7,102 bases of DNA from JBAWAP01 sp049589355 (GCA_049589355.1 JBAWAP010000211.1:1-7102), one strand, 5' to 3'; shown: positions 1-5,380, counted from the stretch's first letter. The notes: generated from the letters alone by a model not told the origin. Translations and numbers: made by a program.

Positions 1-1442
1 TCCTTAGCAAGACCTGTACAAGACCCTGGACAGGATTTCTGGGTTTGGTTATTGTCCGTTGGTCCTTGGGCAGGGCCTTTGTCCAGTTTCTCCCCTAGAA
101 GATTCATCGCAATCCCAGTCAGCGCAACACCGCCACCCAGAAGTGCTGCCCCGATACAACTACCCCAGCCAACTCCCGGAAGAGCACAAAACGCTCCGGC
201 GCCTAACGGGCCAAGTACACTCATTGCTTGGCCACTGAATTTCCACCAAGTCCCCTGTGAACTGGAGGATTGTAAGCCATTGAATTGTAAGTTCAGTGTC
301 TGCGCCGCACCTGGCGTCGCTTTTGATATCTCTTCCCATTCATTCCACGTTACCGTATTCGCCAGGCTCGTGCTCGTCCCCTCCGTCTTCGCCGTGCTGT
401 ACGAATGTTGCTCGTTCTGCTCTACCCGCCGGTCGGTAGTCACCACCGTCACCGCCTGCATCACCAGCGACGACGGCACCACGTCAATCTCTGGCACGGG
501 GAAGGCGGCCACGGCAGGGTGGTTGCCAGGCGCTTGTACCCAACCGGGCATCACAGAACCCACATAGCCGCTGTCTTGGCTACGAGGTAGGTCACCATAA
601 CCGCAATTCAGGTCACCACCCGGGCAATACGTAACGCCGAAAAGCTCCTGTCCATCGTCGAACTTGTCCATGTCGGTGCTTTCCAGATCCATGCTGAGGC
701 CCAATTCCCAGCGCTCGGCCAGGTTGGGAATCGAATCTTTGTCTTTGTCTTCGCAGCCAGCGCGCTGCGGCGGCCAGTTGGGCCAAGGAGTCTCATTGGG
801 AGGGCCGCTGCGCCGATTCGCCATCCAGTCTTTGAGCACCTGAATCTCGGCGCCATCAGTTCGACCGTCATCGTCAGTGTCGGCGTCGAGTGGATCAGTA
901 CACCACCACTGCTCCTGGGTGTTGGTCAGGCCGTCGGCGTCGTCGTCCACACTGGAGGTGGCAGCCAGCCCCGCTTTCTGCTCTGGTGTTAGGGCGCGCA
1001 TCGCGGCCCGCAGACCGGCCAGAGCTTCCTCGCGGGACACCTCTTCCACTTCAATGCGCTTCTGCACCGCTGCTGCCTGGCTCAATAATGGGCGCAGGCT
1101 GGCCGCCAGCCACGGCTTGGCCTGGGCATGGGCCGTTACCAGCATCCCCAGCTCGTCGGTGCTCTGCGGCTCGAAGCGCAGGCGGGCCAGGGTTTCCAAC
1201 TGGTCCTCGTCAACCAACACCAGCGCCCAGTCCTCGCCCTGTTCGAGCACGGTCACGCCCAGGTGCTCCAGGCGCGTCCAGTCGGCCGGCTGGCGCACAG
1301 CCACCCGGGTGCGGTAGAGGCCAGACGAGGAAGGCAACGCCTCTATCTCTCCAGCCATCTCCCTTGCCGAACCTCCCGACGGAACCACCATGCCCATGAT
1401 CAAAATTGCAGCCACAAGTCCTTGAATTGCGTTCTTGAGCAT
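1..1442 (-). CDS. Secreted calcium-binding protein resembling binary toxin B / protective antigen (partial, C-terminus beyond left edge)
   Basis: The frame is open for 480 codons from ATG 1442 to the window edge, with AAGGAG (1456-1451) 8 nt upstream. Residues 1-26 look like a signal peptide (Lys-Asn, then a hydrophobic stretch), so export is likely. Residues 41-115 form an unrecognised domain shared with the copy at 5377-5913. Acidic thrombospondin-type-3-like calcium loops follow: DDDADGLTN (166-174), DADTDDDGRTDGAE (186-199), DKDKDSIPN (232-240) and TDMDKFDDGQE (256-266). Residues 308-320 read HPAVAAFPVPEID, with the same spacing as HPLVAAYPIVHVD of anthrax protective antigen as I recall it. 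A Ser/Thr-rich stretch (about 335-360) follows, as in that family's pore-forming domain. Residues 405-450 are Gly-rich and hydrophobic. The sequence shows motifs and order; relation to Binary_toxB is an inference, and pore formation is unproven. It could instead be a surface protein that borrowed the module. Confidence 0.8.
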   Translation of the reverse strand, partial: MLKNAIQGLVAAILIMGMVVPSGGSAREMAGEIEALPSSSGLYRTRVAVRQPADWTRLEHLGVTVLEQGEDWALVLVDEDQLETLARLRFEPQSTDELGMLVTAHAQAKPWLAASLRPLLSQAAAVQKRIEVEEVSREEALAGLRAAMRALTPEQKAGLAATSSVDDDADGLTNTQEQWWCTDPLDADTDDDGRTDGAEIQVLKDWMANRRSGPPNETPWPNWPPQRAGCEDKDKDSIPNLAERWELGLSMDLESTDMDKFDDGQELFGVTYCPGGDLNCGYGDLPRSQDSGYVGSVMPGWVQAPGNHPAVAAFPVPEIDVVPSSLVMQAVTVVTTDRRVEQNEQHSYSTAKTEGTSTSLANTVTWNEWEEISKATPGAAQTLNLQFNGLQSSSSQGTWWKFSGQAMSVLGPLGAGAFCALPGVGWGSCIGAALLGGGVALTGIAMNLLGEKLDKGPAQGPTDNNQTQKSCPGSCTGLAK

Positions 1443-1479
1443 CTTATCTTCTCCTTTGAATCAGCAACTCGCCAGCGAC

Positions 1480-1526
1480 AAAAACGCCAGCCTCAGGACG
1501 CACAAAAATACGGCGTTGGCTGGCGT
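1480..1526 (-). terminator. Intrinsic terminator-like hairpin at the end of leader A
   Basis: On the minus strand ACGCCAGCC (1526-1518) pairs perfectly with GGCTGGCGT (1492-1484), and five T follow (1484-1480). It lies 37 nt before the start codon of the large secreted protein, so it would attenuate that gene unless it is read through or refolded. A second GCTGGCG (about 1477-1471) lies just downstream and could compete for the same left arm. Confidence 0.6.
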
Positions 1527-1691
1527 CGGGGCTAGGAGCTGTGTTGGCCTGGCACCACCAGGGCCGAACTCTTGCGCCCTATCTTGGCCAAATCCTTGGG
1601 TTGAGCTTGTCGAAATCCTTGGACTGAGCTTGTCGAAGTCACCAGGCATCTACTGGAACTGCCTGCGTTGTTTCCTCATGTGTCTCCTAAT

Positions 1692-1721
1692 ATTATACCA
1701 CATTGTTGGGTGAAACGTCAA
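1692..1721 (-). promoter_or_regulatory. Sigma70-type promoter of repeat A
   Basis: TTGACG (1721-1716) and a consensus TATAAT (1697-1692) are separated by 18 bp. Transcription would start near 1685 and run through repeat A towards the secreted-protein gene, giving a leader of about 205 nt up to the terminator-like hairpin. Confidence 0.65.
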
Positions 1722-1757
1722 TAGGGGGAAACCCTGATTTTTGGGGTTCAAAAACCT

Positions 1758-1955
1758 TACTCTGCTGTAAGGAAAAGGATGGTTCACGATGGAGAAGGCA
1801 CGGTTGTCCCGCCTGTGGGCGATCGGGGTTCAAGGGAGGGTGGAGCAGCTCGCAGTTCTCCTCACAGCAGCCGCAGCCTGGTCACCCGGGGATCAATAAT
1901 CACCTCTTTTCCCCTTCTACGGTCTGCGGCACCAGGACAGGGAATGGCTAATGTT
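1758..1955. other. Intergenic stretch with no supported gene
   Basis: I see no gene here. The minus strand has GAGGTG followed by a 13-codon frame (1903-1862, reading VIIDPRVTRLRLL) that continues open after one TGA and could be a gene remnant. The plus strand has an unsupported 36-codon frame from about 1790. Neither has enough evidence to call. Confidence 0.35.
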
Positions 1956-2414
1956 TTATCCAGGCTGCAACTCAGGCGTCGGATCGGAGGTTAAAGCAAT
2001 CTGTAACCGACGCCCGTCTTCCAGATAAATGTGATCACCTTGAACGCGAATGGGGCCGGTCAACGGTGCGCTGAGCTGGAGACGTCCGTTGACGATGTGC
2101 GCCTCCAGGGTAATCAGTACGGTCGCCGGCCGAGGCACGTGACACTCACGGTCCAGAGCCTGGATAGCATCTTCTTCGTCCATCTCAAGGGTCTCGACCG
2201 GTAGCCAGCGCAAACTGTCGCCGGCCAGCACCTGCTCCAACTGTTCCAACGACAACCCCTGCTCTTGAATCATCTGGTTATAACGCCCACCCAGGTATTC
2301 CCAGGCCAGCGAATAACGTAGCGTGATCTGCCCGTTGCGCGTTTCGACGGCGTAGGCATCGCTGTGCCATGTGCTGTCCTCCCCTTTTCGTTGCAACTTT
2401 CTGATCCTGGTCAT
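1956..2414 (-). CDS. Hypothetical protein, 152 aa
   Basis: I do not recognise the family. The start is well supported: ATG 2414 is preceded by AAGGAGG within the end of the upstream ORF, and that ORF's TGA (2418-2416) lies one base before it, so the two are probably translationally coupled. The N-terminus is basic (MTRIRKLQRKGE). The middle (about residues 40-75) is rich in Gln, Glu and Leu and probably helical. The last third (about 95-145) alternates hydrophobic and polar residues with Gly-Asp and Asp-Gly turns (VQGDHIYLEDGRRLQI), suggesting beta strands. There is no signal peptide or membrane segment, so it is probably cytosolic. It ends at TAA with no clear terminator before repeat A. Confidence 0.65.
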   Translation of the reverse strand: MTRIRKLQRKGEDSTWHSDAYAVETRNGQITLRYSLAWEYLGGRYNQMIQEQGLSLEQLEQVLAGDSLRWLPVETLEMDEEDAIQALDRECHVPRPATVLITLEAHIVNGRLQLSAPLTGPIRVQGDHIYLEDGRRLQIALTSDPTPELQPG

Positions 2415-2415
2415 A

Positions 2416-2841
2416 TCACACTCCTCCTTGCCTCAACTGTTCCAGACATGCTTTGGCTTCTTCTACACGATCTTGCTCCAACAAAAAGACACCGATGCCG
2501 CTTTCGAGAAGATGATTCAAATCTGTATCATCGGCGCGGTTGGCTTTGACCAGTGTTGCCACCTCAAAGTGGCGACTGTACTGCCGGAGTAACACATCTT
2601 GCAAATATAGATGTTCTTCGTAGATAGCGACCACGTGGGCCGACAGGTGATCTGCCAGCACGCACGCCAGTTCTTTTTGGGTGTAACGGTAAGGGTCAAT
2701 CCCAGCCTGTTGTAAGGTGCGAATCTCGACATTCTCATGAATGAGAATGCTGGTGCCGTAAGGCCCACCGATTTGAATGGCCTCATCCCAAACCGTTTCA
2801 CTCAGTCCTGATTGTAAAATGTGAGGGTAGGCCGCCAGACG
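2416..2841 (-). pseudogene. Start-less ORF, probable 5'-truncated gene
   Basis: The frame is open from after a TAG (2844-2842) to TGA 2416, about 141 codons. It contains no ATG, and the first GTG is at 2661, well inside protein-like sequence: residues encoded upstream of 2661 include AYPHILQSGLSETVWDEAIQ and GGPYGTSILIHENVEIR. The downstream part reads DHLSAHVVAIYEEHLYLQDV and ends in a helical, acidic tail. A short protein from GTG 2661 (81 aa) is possible, but the upstream coding character argues that the original start was lost by deletion or frameshift. The preceding 29-codon ORF in another frame may hold the displaced 5' end. I do not recognise the family. The stop overlaps the ribosome-binding region of the 152-aa gene, so translation here may still serve coupling. 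Confidence 0.5.
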
Positions 2842-2891
2842 CTACCTCCCAGGGGCCTGACAAACTCTGTCCACTCTTTGGCAAACCTCAT
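2802..2891 (-). pseudogene. 29-codon ORF coupled to the DUF5678-like gene, probable 5' fragment
   Basis: ATG 2891 overlaps the TGA of the preceding gene (TGATG), the usual sign of a coupled second gene. It reads MRFAKEWTEFVRPLGGSVWR and nine more residues, then stops at TGA 2804-2802. It is too short for a typical domain protein and runs straight into the start-less ORF in another frame. I infer that it is the 5' end of a gene broken by a frameshift or deletion near 2800-2845. Confidence 0.4.
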
Positions 2892-3154
2892 CAGTAGATG
2901 ACCACCACGTCTGGTTCTTCGATGTACTCGATGAGGCAGCGGCCTCTTAGTCCCAGAGATTCAAGCTGACCATATAGCTCTTCCAGCGATTCGCTGGCCG
3001 CCGCAATTTGCTTCTTTCGGGTGGCGATGTATTTTCCGCCATACTTGGCCAGTTCTTCCACTGACAGGGCATTGCGCCAGGCTTGATGTTCTTCACCAAT
3101 CAGTTCTAGCAACTCGGGGGCAATAGATTCCACCTTCACTGGTGGCCTCATCAT
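2891..3154 (-). CDS. DUF5678-like small protein, 87 aa
   Basis: Start ATG 3154 has a strong AGGAAAGGAGG site with a 6-nt spacer; a second ATG follows immediately at 3151. In-frame starts further upstream are poorer because they lie before this site. Residues 31-87 read SVEELAKYGGKYIATRKKQI, then a helix (SESLEELYGQLESLGL), then a strand-like end (LIEYIEEPDVVVIY). The pattern 'xYxGKYIA ... helix ... acidic-Pro-Asp-Val' resembles small DUF5678 proteins, whose function is unknown to me. It is the first gene after repeat B, whose T-run ends 46 nt upstream, and it is probably cotranscribed with the ORFs down to 1956. Confidence 0.65.
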   Translation of the reverse strand: MMRPPVKVESIAPELLELIGEEHQAWRNALSVEELAKYGGKYIATRKKQIAAASESLEELYGQLESLGLRGRCLIEYIEEPDVVVIY

Positions 3155-3200
3155 TCTCAATCCTCCTTTCCTGATAGCGGCCATGGGGTACACCTCACAC

Positions 3201-3270
3201 AAAAACGCCAGCCTCGGGGCACGCAAGAGCCCTGGATTGAGCTTGCCGAAATCACGGCCTTGACTGGCGT
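3201..3270 (-). terminator. Intrinsic terminator-like hairpin at the end of leader B
   Basis: ACGCCAGTC (3270-3262) pairs with GGCTGGCGT (3213-3205); one position is a wobble pair. Five T follow (3205-3201). The loop is longer than in A and C because it holds an extra copy of the repeat's 23-bp unit (about 3234-3254). It lies 46 nt before the DUF5678-like gene. Confidence 0.55.
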
Positions 3271-3360
3271 CGGGTTTGGGAGCAGTGTTGGCTGTGTTGG
3301 TCTGGCACTGCCAGAGGCTAACTCTTGCGCCCTATCTCGGCCAAATCCTTGGATTGAGCG

Positions 3361-3392
3361 TTCGACCGAGCTCACGCCGAGGGCTCGTCGAA
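3361..3392. repeat. Insertion forming an inverted repeat within a 23-bp unit
   Basis: The first 23-bp unit of copy B is interrupted by 25 extra bases. Together with flanking bases they give TTCGACCGAGC (3361-3371) and GCTCGTCGAA (3383-3392), 10-bp complementary arms with one bulged C. Copy E also shows GGATTGAGCGTT just before the window ends, so it may carry the same insertion. Confidence 0.6.
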
Positions 3393-3491
3393 ATCCTTGG
3401 ATTGAGCTTGTCGAAATCCTTGGACTGAGCTTGTCGAAGTCACCTGGTATTTACACTTGGAGTTGCCTGCGTTGTTTCTTCATGTGTCTAT

Positions 3492-3521
3492 ATTATACCA
3501 TACCGGTGGATGAGATGTCAA
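3492..3521 (-). promoter_or_regulatory. Strong sigma70-type promoter of repeat B
   Basis: Consensus TTGACA (3521-3516) and consensus TATAAT (3497-3492) are separated by 18 bp. Transcription would start near 3485, giving about 285 nt of leader up to the terminator-like hairpin, then the DUF5678-like gene. Confidence 0.7.
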
Positions 3522-3538
3522 TCAGGGAAACCCTGATT
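3520..3538. promoter_or_regulatory. Palindrome overlapping the -35 box of promoter B (candidate operator)
   Basis: AATCAGGGAAACCCTGATT is an 8-bp perfect inverted repeat around AAA. It overlaps the last two bases of the -35 box, a usual place for a repressor site. Copy A keeps a degenerate version (about 1720-1739); copies C and D lack it. Confidence 0.4.
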
Positions 3539-3598
3539 GGGGGGGTTCGAAAAACCTGATTTTTGAACGGGCAAACAGATGATGTCAATCGATATACC

Positions 3599-3645
3599 AA
3601 AAACGCCAGCCTCAGAGCACGCAAGAGCGCGGCCTTGGCTGGCGT
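3599..3645 (-). terminator. Intrinsic terminator-like hairpin at the end of leader C
   Basis: ACGCCAGCC (3645-3637) pairs perfectly with GGCTGGCGT (3611-3603), followed by five T (3603-3599). No gene follows before promoter B, so here the hairpin would simply end a short transcript. Confidence 0.6.
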
Positions 3646-3795
3646 CGGGTTTGAGGGCTATGTCGGCTGTGTTGGCTTCGCACCGCCAAAGGCGCACTCT
3701 TGCACCCTATCTCGGCCAAATCCTTGGATTGAGCTTGTCGAAATCCTTGGACTGAGCTTGTCGAAGTCACCAGGTATCTACATCTGTCTGTGAAC

Positions 3796-3824
3796 ATTGT
3801 ACCACGAAAGCGGGCGATTGTCAA
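3796..3824 (-). promoter_or_regulatory. Strong sigma70-type promoter of repeat C
   Basis: Consensus TTGACA (3824-3819) and TACAAT (3801-3796) are separated by the optimal 17 bp. The start would be near 3789, reading into copy C. Confidence 0.7.
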
Positions 3825-3900
3825 AGTTTTTTCAGCCCATCTTCCAGAATTTTAAGGTTTAGGCAGTGTCGCCGGGCCCTTGCCCTCGTAGGCGGAGAGG

Positions 3901-3925
3901 TAAAAGCCACCAGATAGCCCGGTGG
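3901..3925 (-). terminator. Likely terminator of the toxin-antitoxin operon
   Basis: On the minus strand CCACCGG (3925-3919) and CTGGTGG (3913-3907) form a 7-bp stem with one wobble and a 5-nt loop, followed by CTTTTA. It lies about 35 nt after the toxin stop codon. Confidence 0.6.
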
Positions 3926-3959
3926 TTTGATTCGTCAACTCAACTCCAGTGATACTATT

Positions 3960-4223
3960 TCAAGGCAAGATATCGTGTCCGCCCACGTTGCGCAAGTACA
4001 CATAGTCTGCAAACTCTTGTAACGTGACGCGGATGCTCATGGTAATAGAGATCTCTTTGACTGGCGGGGCTTCGTGCTTGAGAGCCTGCACTGTCTTGTA
4101 GCGCAGCGATGGATGATACTTGTTCTCAAGAAAGAGCTTTAGCTTCTCCCGAACACGCCGTTGAATCTGCGGGTCTAGGCGGCGAAGGCTCTTGCGAAAG
4201 CGGGGCGAGGGGACCAGTTTCAT
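3960..4223 (-). CDS. RelE/ParE-superfamily toxin
   Basis: At 87 residues it has the normal size for a type II toxin of the RelE/ParE fold. Residues 6-32 form the basic N-terminal helices (SPRFRKSLRRLDPQIQRRVR). HPSLRYKTVQAL (37-48) and KEISITMSIRVT (56-67) match the family's central strands. The C-terminus VYLRNVGGHDIL (75-86) is like the LRNxGxHDxL end of RelE/YafQ-type toxins. Known members inhibit translation by cutting mRNA on the ribosome or act on DNA gyrase; which applies here cannot be read from the sequence. ATG 4223 overlaps the antitoxin stop (ATGA), so the pair is translationally coupled. It appears full length. Confidence 0.8.
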   Translation of the reverse strand: MKLVPSPRFRKSLRRLDPQIQRRVREKLKLFLENKYHPSLRYKTVQALKHEAPPVKEISITMSIRVTLQEFADYVYLRNVGGHDILP

Positions 4224-4480
4224 TCGTCTTCGGTCTCCGAGAGGATGTCATCCATCATTTCATCTACGCTGGCATAGGCCTTCAGCCCGCCCTGGCGATA
4301 AGCCTCCGTCGCTTCCCGTTCAGCTTGGATCCATGACTCAGTGTAATAGCGAGCCTCGTCAGGAGCTATGAACTCCTCCTTGAGGAACACTACAACCTGA
4401 TAGATTTTTTCCAATTCTTGCGGCGATAGATTGCTAATTTCCTCCAGCAACCGCTGGCGGTAGTCTATGGTTACTGACAT
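4220..4480 (-). CDS. Antitoxin partner of the RelE/ParE-type toxin
   Basis: This 86-residue acidic protein precedes and overlaps the toxin, the usual order for type II modules. ATG 4480 follows GAGGTG with a short spacer. Residues 8-35 (QRLLEEISNLSPQELEKIYQ onward) resemble the 'L-E-E-I-x-x-L-x-P-E-E-L' helix of small DUF2281-like antitoxins. The middle has Tyr-Tyr-Thr-Glu-Ser-Trp. The C-terminus (GGLKAYASVDEMMDDILSE) is the amphipathic type that wraps a RelE partner. I see no clear DNA-binding motif, so autoregulation is possible but not shown. The role rests mainly on position and size. Confidence 0.7.
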   Translation of the reverse strand: MSVTIDYRQRLLEEISNLSPQELEKIYQVVVFLKEEFIAPDEARYYTESWIQAEREATEAYRQGGLKAYASVDEMMDDILSETEDE

Positions 4481-4510
4481 GGTTTCACCTCAAAAAGTCG
4501 GATATACCCA

Positions 4511-4539
4511 AGTTTACCACAACTCCACACAAAAATCAA
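4511..4539 (-). promoter_or_regulatory. Probable promoter of the toxin-antitoxin pair
   Basis: TTGATT (4539-4534) and TAAACT (4516-4511) are separated by 17 bp, about 30 nt before the antitoxin start. Both boxes depart moderately from consensus. Confidence 0.45.
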
Positions 4540-4607
4540 CTGCGGCGTCTGTCATGACCCCTGACGATTGGTGCTTCTCCGCTTCCGACCTCCAATCCCC
4601 GTCCGAA

Positions 4608-4793
4608 TCAGAGTTCAGCAGATCGGTGCACCTTGAGAGAGCAACCTTCAGCCCAGCCCTCGGGGTGATAGATCTGCCGTTGGTTGTTCACATCCTTCGA
4701 GACTACGACTGCCGGACGCAACTTGAACTGCGTGAGCCCCGTGGACGGCATCGGTACCCGACAGAGTACCACATCACCGCGTTGGATAGGCAT
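4608..4793 (-). pseudogene. Truncated MazF/PemK-like toxin
   Basis: ATG 4793 lies inside the preceding antitoxin-like gene (20-nt overlap). The first 40 residues match the MazF/PemK N-terminus: MPIQRGDVVLCRVPMP, then KLRPAVVVSKDVNNQRQ. MazF proteins are ribosome-independent endoribonucleases of roughly 110-120 residues. This frame stops at 61, and residues 41-61 (IYHPEGWAEGCSLKVHRSAE onward) do not follow the family pattern. The central strands and the conserved Thr-Ser region are absent, so it is almost surely inactive. An internal deletion joining the N-terminus to other sequence is the simplest explanation. A longer reading from 4868 only adds shadow sequence from the antitoxin frame. Confidence 0.7.
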
Positions 4794-4995
4794 CGGCAAA
4801 CACCTCGTCGTAGATGTCGTTATCGCTGCCGACCCATTCCTGATAGGCGGCGGACTGGCTCTGAGCACTTATCCAGGCAGCCTGCAGATCGCGTTCTGCC
4901 AGAAACTGCACGAAGTCAAATACGACCGTGAGCTTGGGCTCAGGTAAAACGTCAAGCAGGGACGTGATTTCACGTTTCAACTGGACAGCAATCAT
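4774..4995 (-). CDS. Antitoxin-like protein paired with the broken MazF
   Basis: It has 73 residues from ATG 4995, chosen because GTGGAGGAAA (ribosome-binding site) lies 8 nt upstream; the GTG at 5010 is part of that site. It reads MIAVQLKREITSLLDVLPEP, then VVFDFVQFLAERD, the 'LPE-x-x-x-x-V-x-D-F-V-x-F-L' helix typical of small DUF2281-like antitoxins. It ends in an acidic segment (SDNDIYDEVF) suited to binding a basic toxin. It overlaps the MazF-like start by 20 nt, as expected of a coupled pair. With the toxin truncated, it may persist as a remnant or act on a toxin encoded elsewhere. Confidence 0.65.
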   Translation of the reverse strand: MIAVQLKREITSLLDVLPEPKLTVVFDFVQFLAERDLQAAWISAQSQSAAYQEWVGSDNDIYDEVFADAYPTR

Positions 4996-5022
4996 CGGAC
5001 TTTCCTCCACTCTTCGCCCTGT

Positions 5023-5283
5023 CTATAGGCTGTCATAAACGGCGTCTTCCTCATTGTCCCACACGCGGGCGCATGCTGCTTCCGAAAGCTTCATGTCATT
5101 CCACACCAGCAGCTCATGGGATGGTTCCTCACCCAGGATTGTGACCAGCAGGAGTGTGCCGGGTTTTAGTTCAATCCCCACATCGAACTGGATTTGGGTG
5201 CCGTCGAAGTGGGCAGGAACGGTCATCAATACTCTCTTCATCATCTCGTTTGGATATGGATGGTGCAACTCTTTGACCTCCAT
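5023..5283 (-). CDS. Orphan antitoxin-like protein, 86 aa
   Basis: Start ATG 5283 is preceded by GGAGG with a 5-nt spacer. Residues 20-50 (MTVPAHFDGTQIQFDVGIEL, then KPGTLLLVTIL) follow the 'AHFDG-x-I-x-x-D-x-x-x-x-L-x-P-x-T-x-L-x-V-T-I-L' pattern of small conserved bacterial proteins. The C-terminus LSEAACARVWDNEEDAVYDS resembles the 'LS-x-x-x-W-D-N-x-E-D-x-x-Y-D-x-L' end of antitoxins that normally precede MazF/PemK genes. No complete toxin follows; the next gene, 27 nt downstream, is a second antitoxin-like gene. It has its own strong promoter at 5352-5380. The antitoxin role is an inference from the tail motif and neighbours. Confidence 0.65.
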   Translation of the reverse strand: MEVKELHHPYPNEMMKRVLMTVPAHFDGTQIQFDVGIELKPGTLLLVTILGEEPSHELLVWNDMKLSEAACARVWDNEEDAVYDSL

Positions 5284-5351
5284 GGAAACCTCCACAGCAA
5301 GCGTCACAAAAAAGGGAGTATGTGTGTGGTACTCTGGCTCCACCTTTTACC

Positions 5352-5380
5352 ATTCTATCACCTTTTCGCTTACCTGTCAA
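5352..5380 (-). promoter_or_regulatory. Sigma70-type promoter of the antitoxin/MazF-remnant operon
   Basis: Consensus TTGACA (5380-5375) and TAGAAT (5357-5352) are separated by 17 bp, about 70 nt before the first gene. The -35 box contains the TGA that ends the truncated paralogue upstream. Confidence 0.65.

Larger units (their letters stand above)
1480..1757 (-). repeat. Dispersed leader repeat, copy A
   Basis: In minus-strand order it holds promoter A, the block GCCTGGTGACTTCGAC, two 23-bp units (1639-1617 and 1616-1594), the conserved block GATAGGGCGCAAGAG, a small hairpin with arms CCTGG/CCAGG, the block CCAACACAG, and the terminator-like hairpin. The promoter end (1640-1757) matches copy B and differs from copies C and D, so there are two promoter-end subtypes. 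The gene side matches copy D through the start codon. Confidence 0.85.
3201..3557 (-). repeat. Dispersed leader repeat, copy B (longest)
   Basis: It has the same order as copy A: promoter end, three 23-bp units (3440-3418, 3417-3395, and 3394-3347 with a 25-bp insertion), the GATAGGGCGCAAGAG block, a hairpin with arms TCTGG/CCAGA, CCAACACAG, and the terminator-like hairpin. The promoter end matches copy A up to AAAACCT at 3557. It sits directly downstream of copy C. Confidence 0.85.
3599..3840 (-). repeat. Dispersed leader repeat, copy C (solo copy)
   Basis: It has two 23-bp units (3767-3745 and 3744-3722), the block GATAGGGTGCAAGAG, a weak hairpin, CCAACACAG and the terminator-like hairpin. 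The promoter end matches copy D, not A or B, up to TTTTCAGCCCAT. A promoter and terminator with no gene between them makes this copy the best candidate for a stand-alone RNA of about 190 nt. Confidence 0.85.

Noticed and set aside
52..1535. Long plus-strand open frames across 52-567 and 877-1535
   Set aside because: They lie antisense to the 480-codon minus-strand gene, which has a signal peptide, recognisable motifs and a ribosome-binding site. The plus readings have no recognisable family or start site.
1533..1570. T-box riboswitch, because of CTGGTGGTGCCAG near a terminator hairpin
   Set aside because: The resemblance to the T-box core is partial and not kept in the other copies (CTGGCAGTGCCAG in B). 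The segment is better explained as a hairpin, and no aminoacyl-tRNA or amino-acid gene follows.
3560..3588. Extra minus-strand promoter at TTGACA 3588-3583
   Set aside because: The position 17 bp downstream reads CAAAAA, which is not a plausible -10 box.
3563..3793. Plus-strand open frames through repeats B, C and D (for example 3260-3559, 3563-3793, 5893-6153)
   Set aside because: They are the same repeat read in the wrong direction; their shared LSLSKSPGIY-type peptides come from the 23-bp units and not from a gene family.
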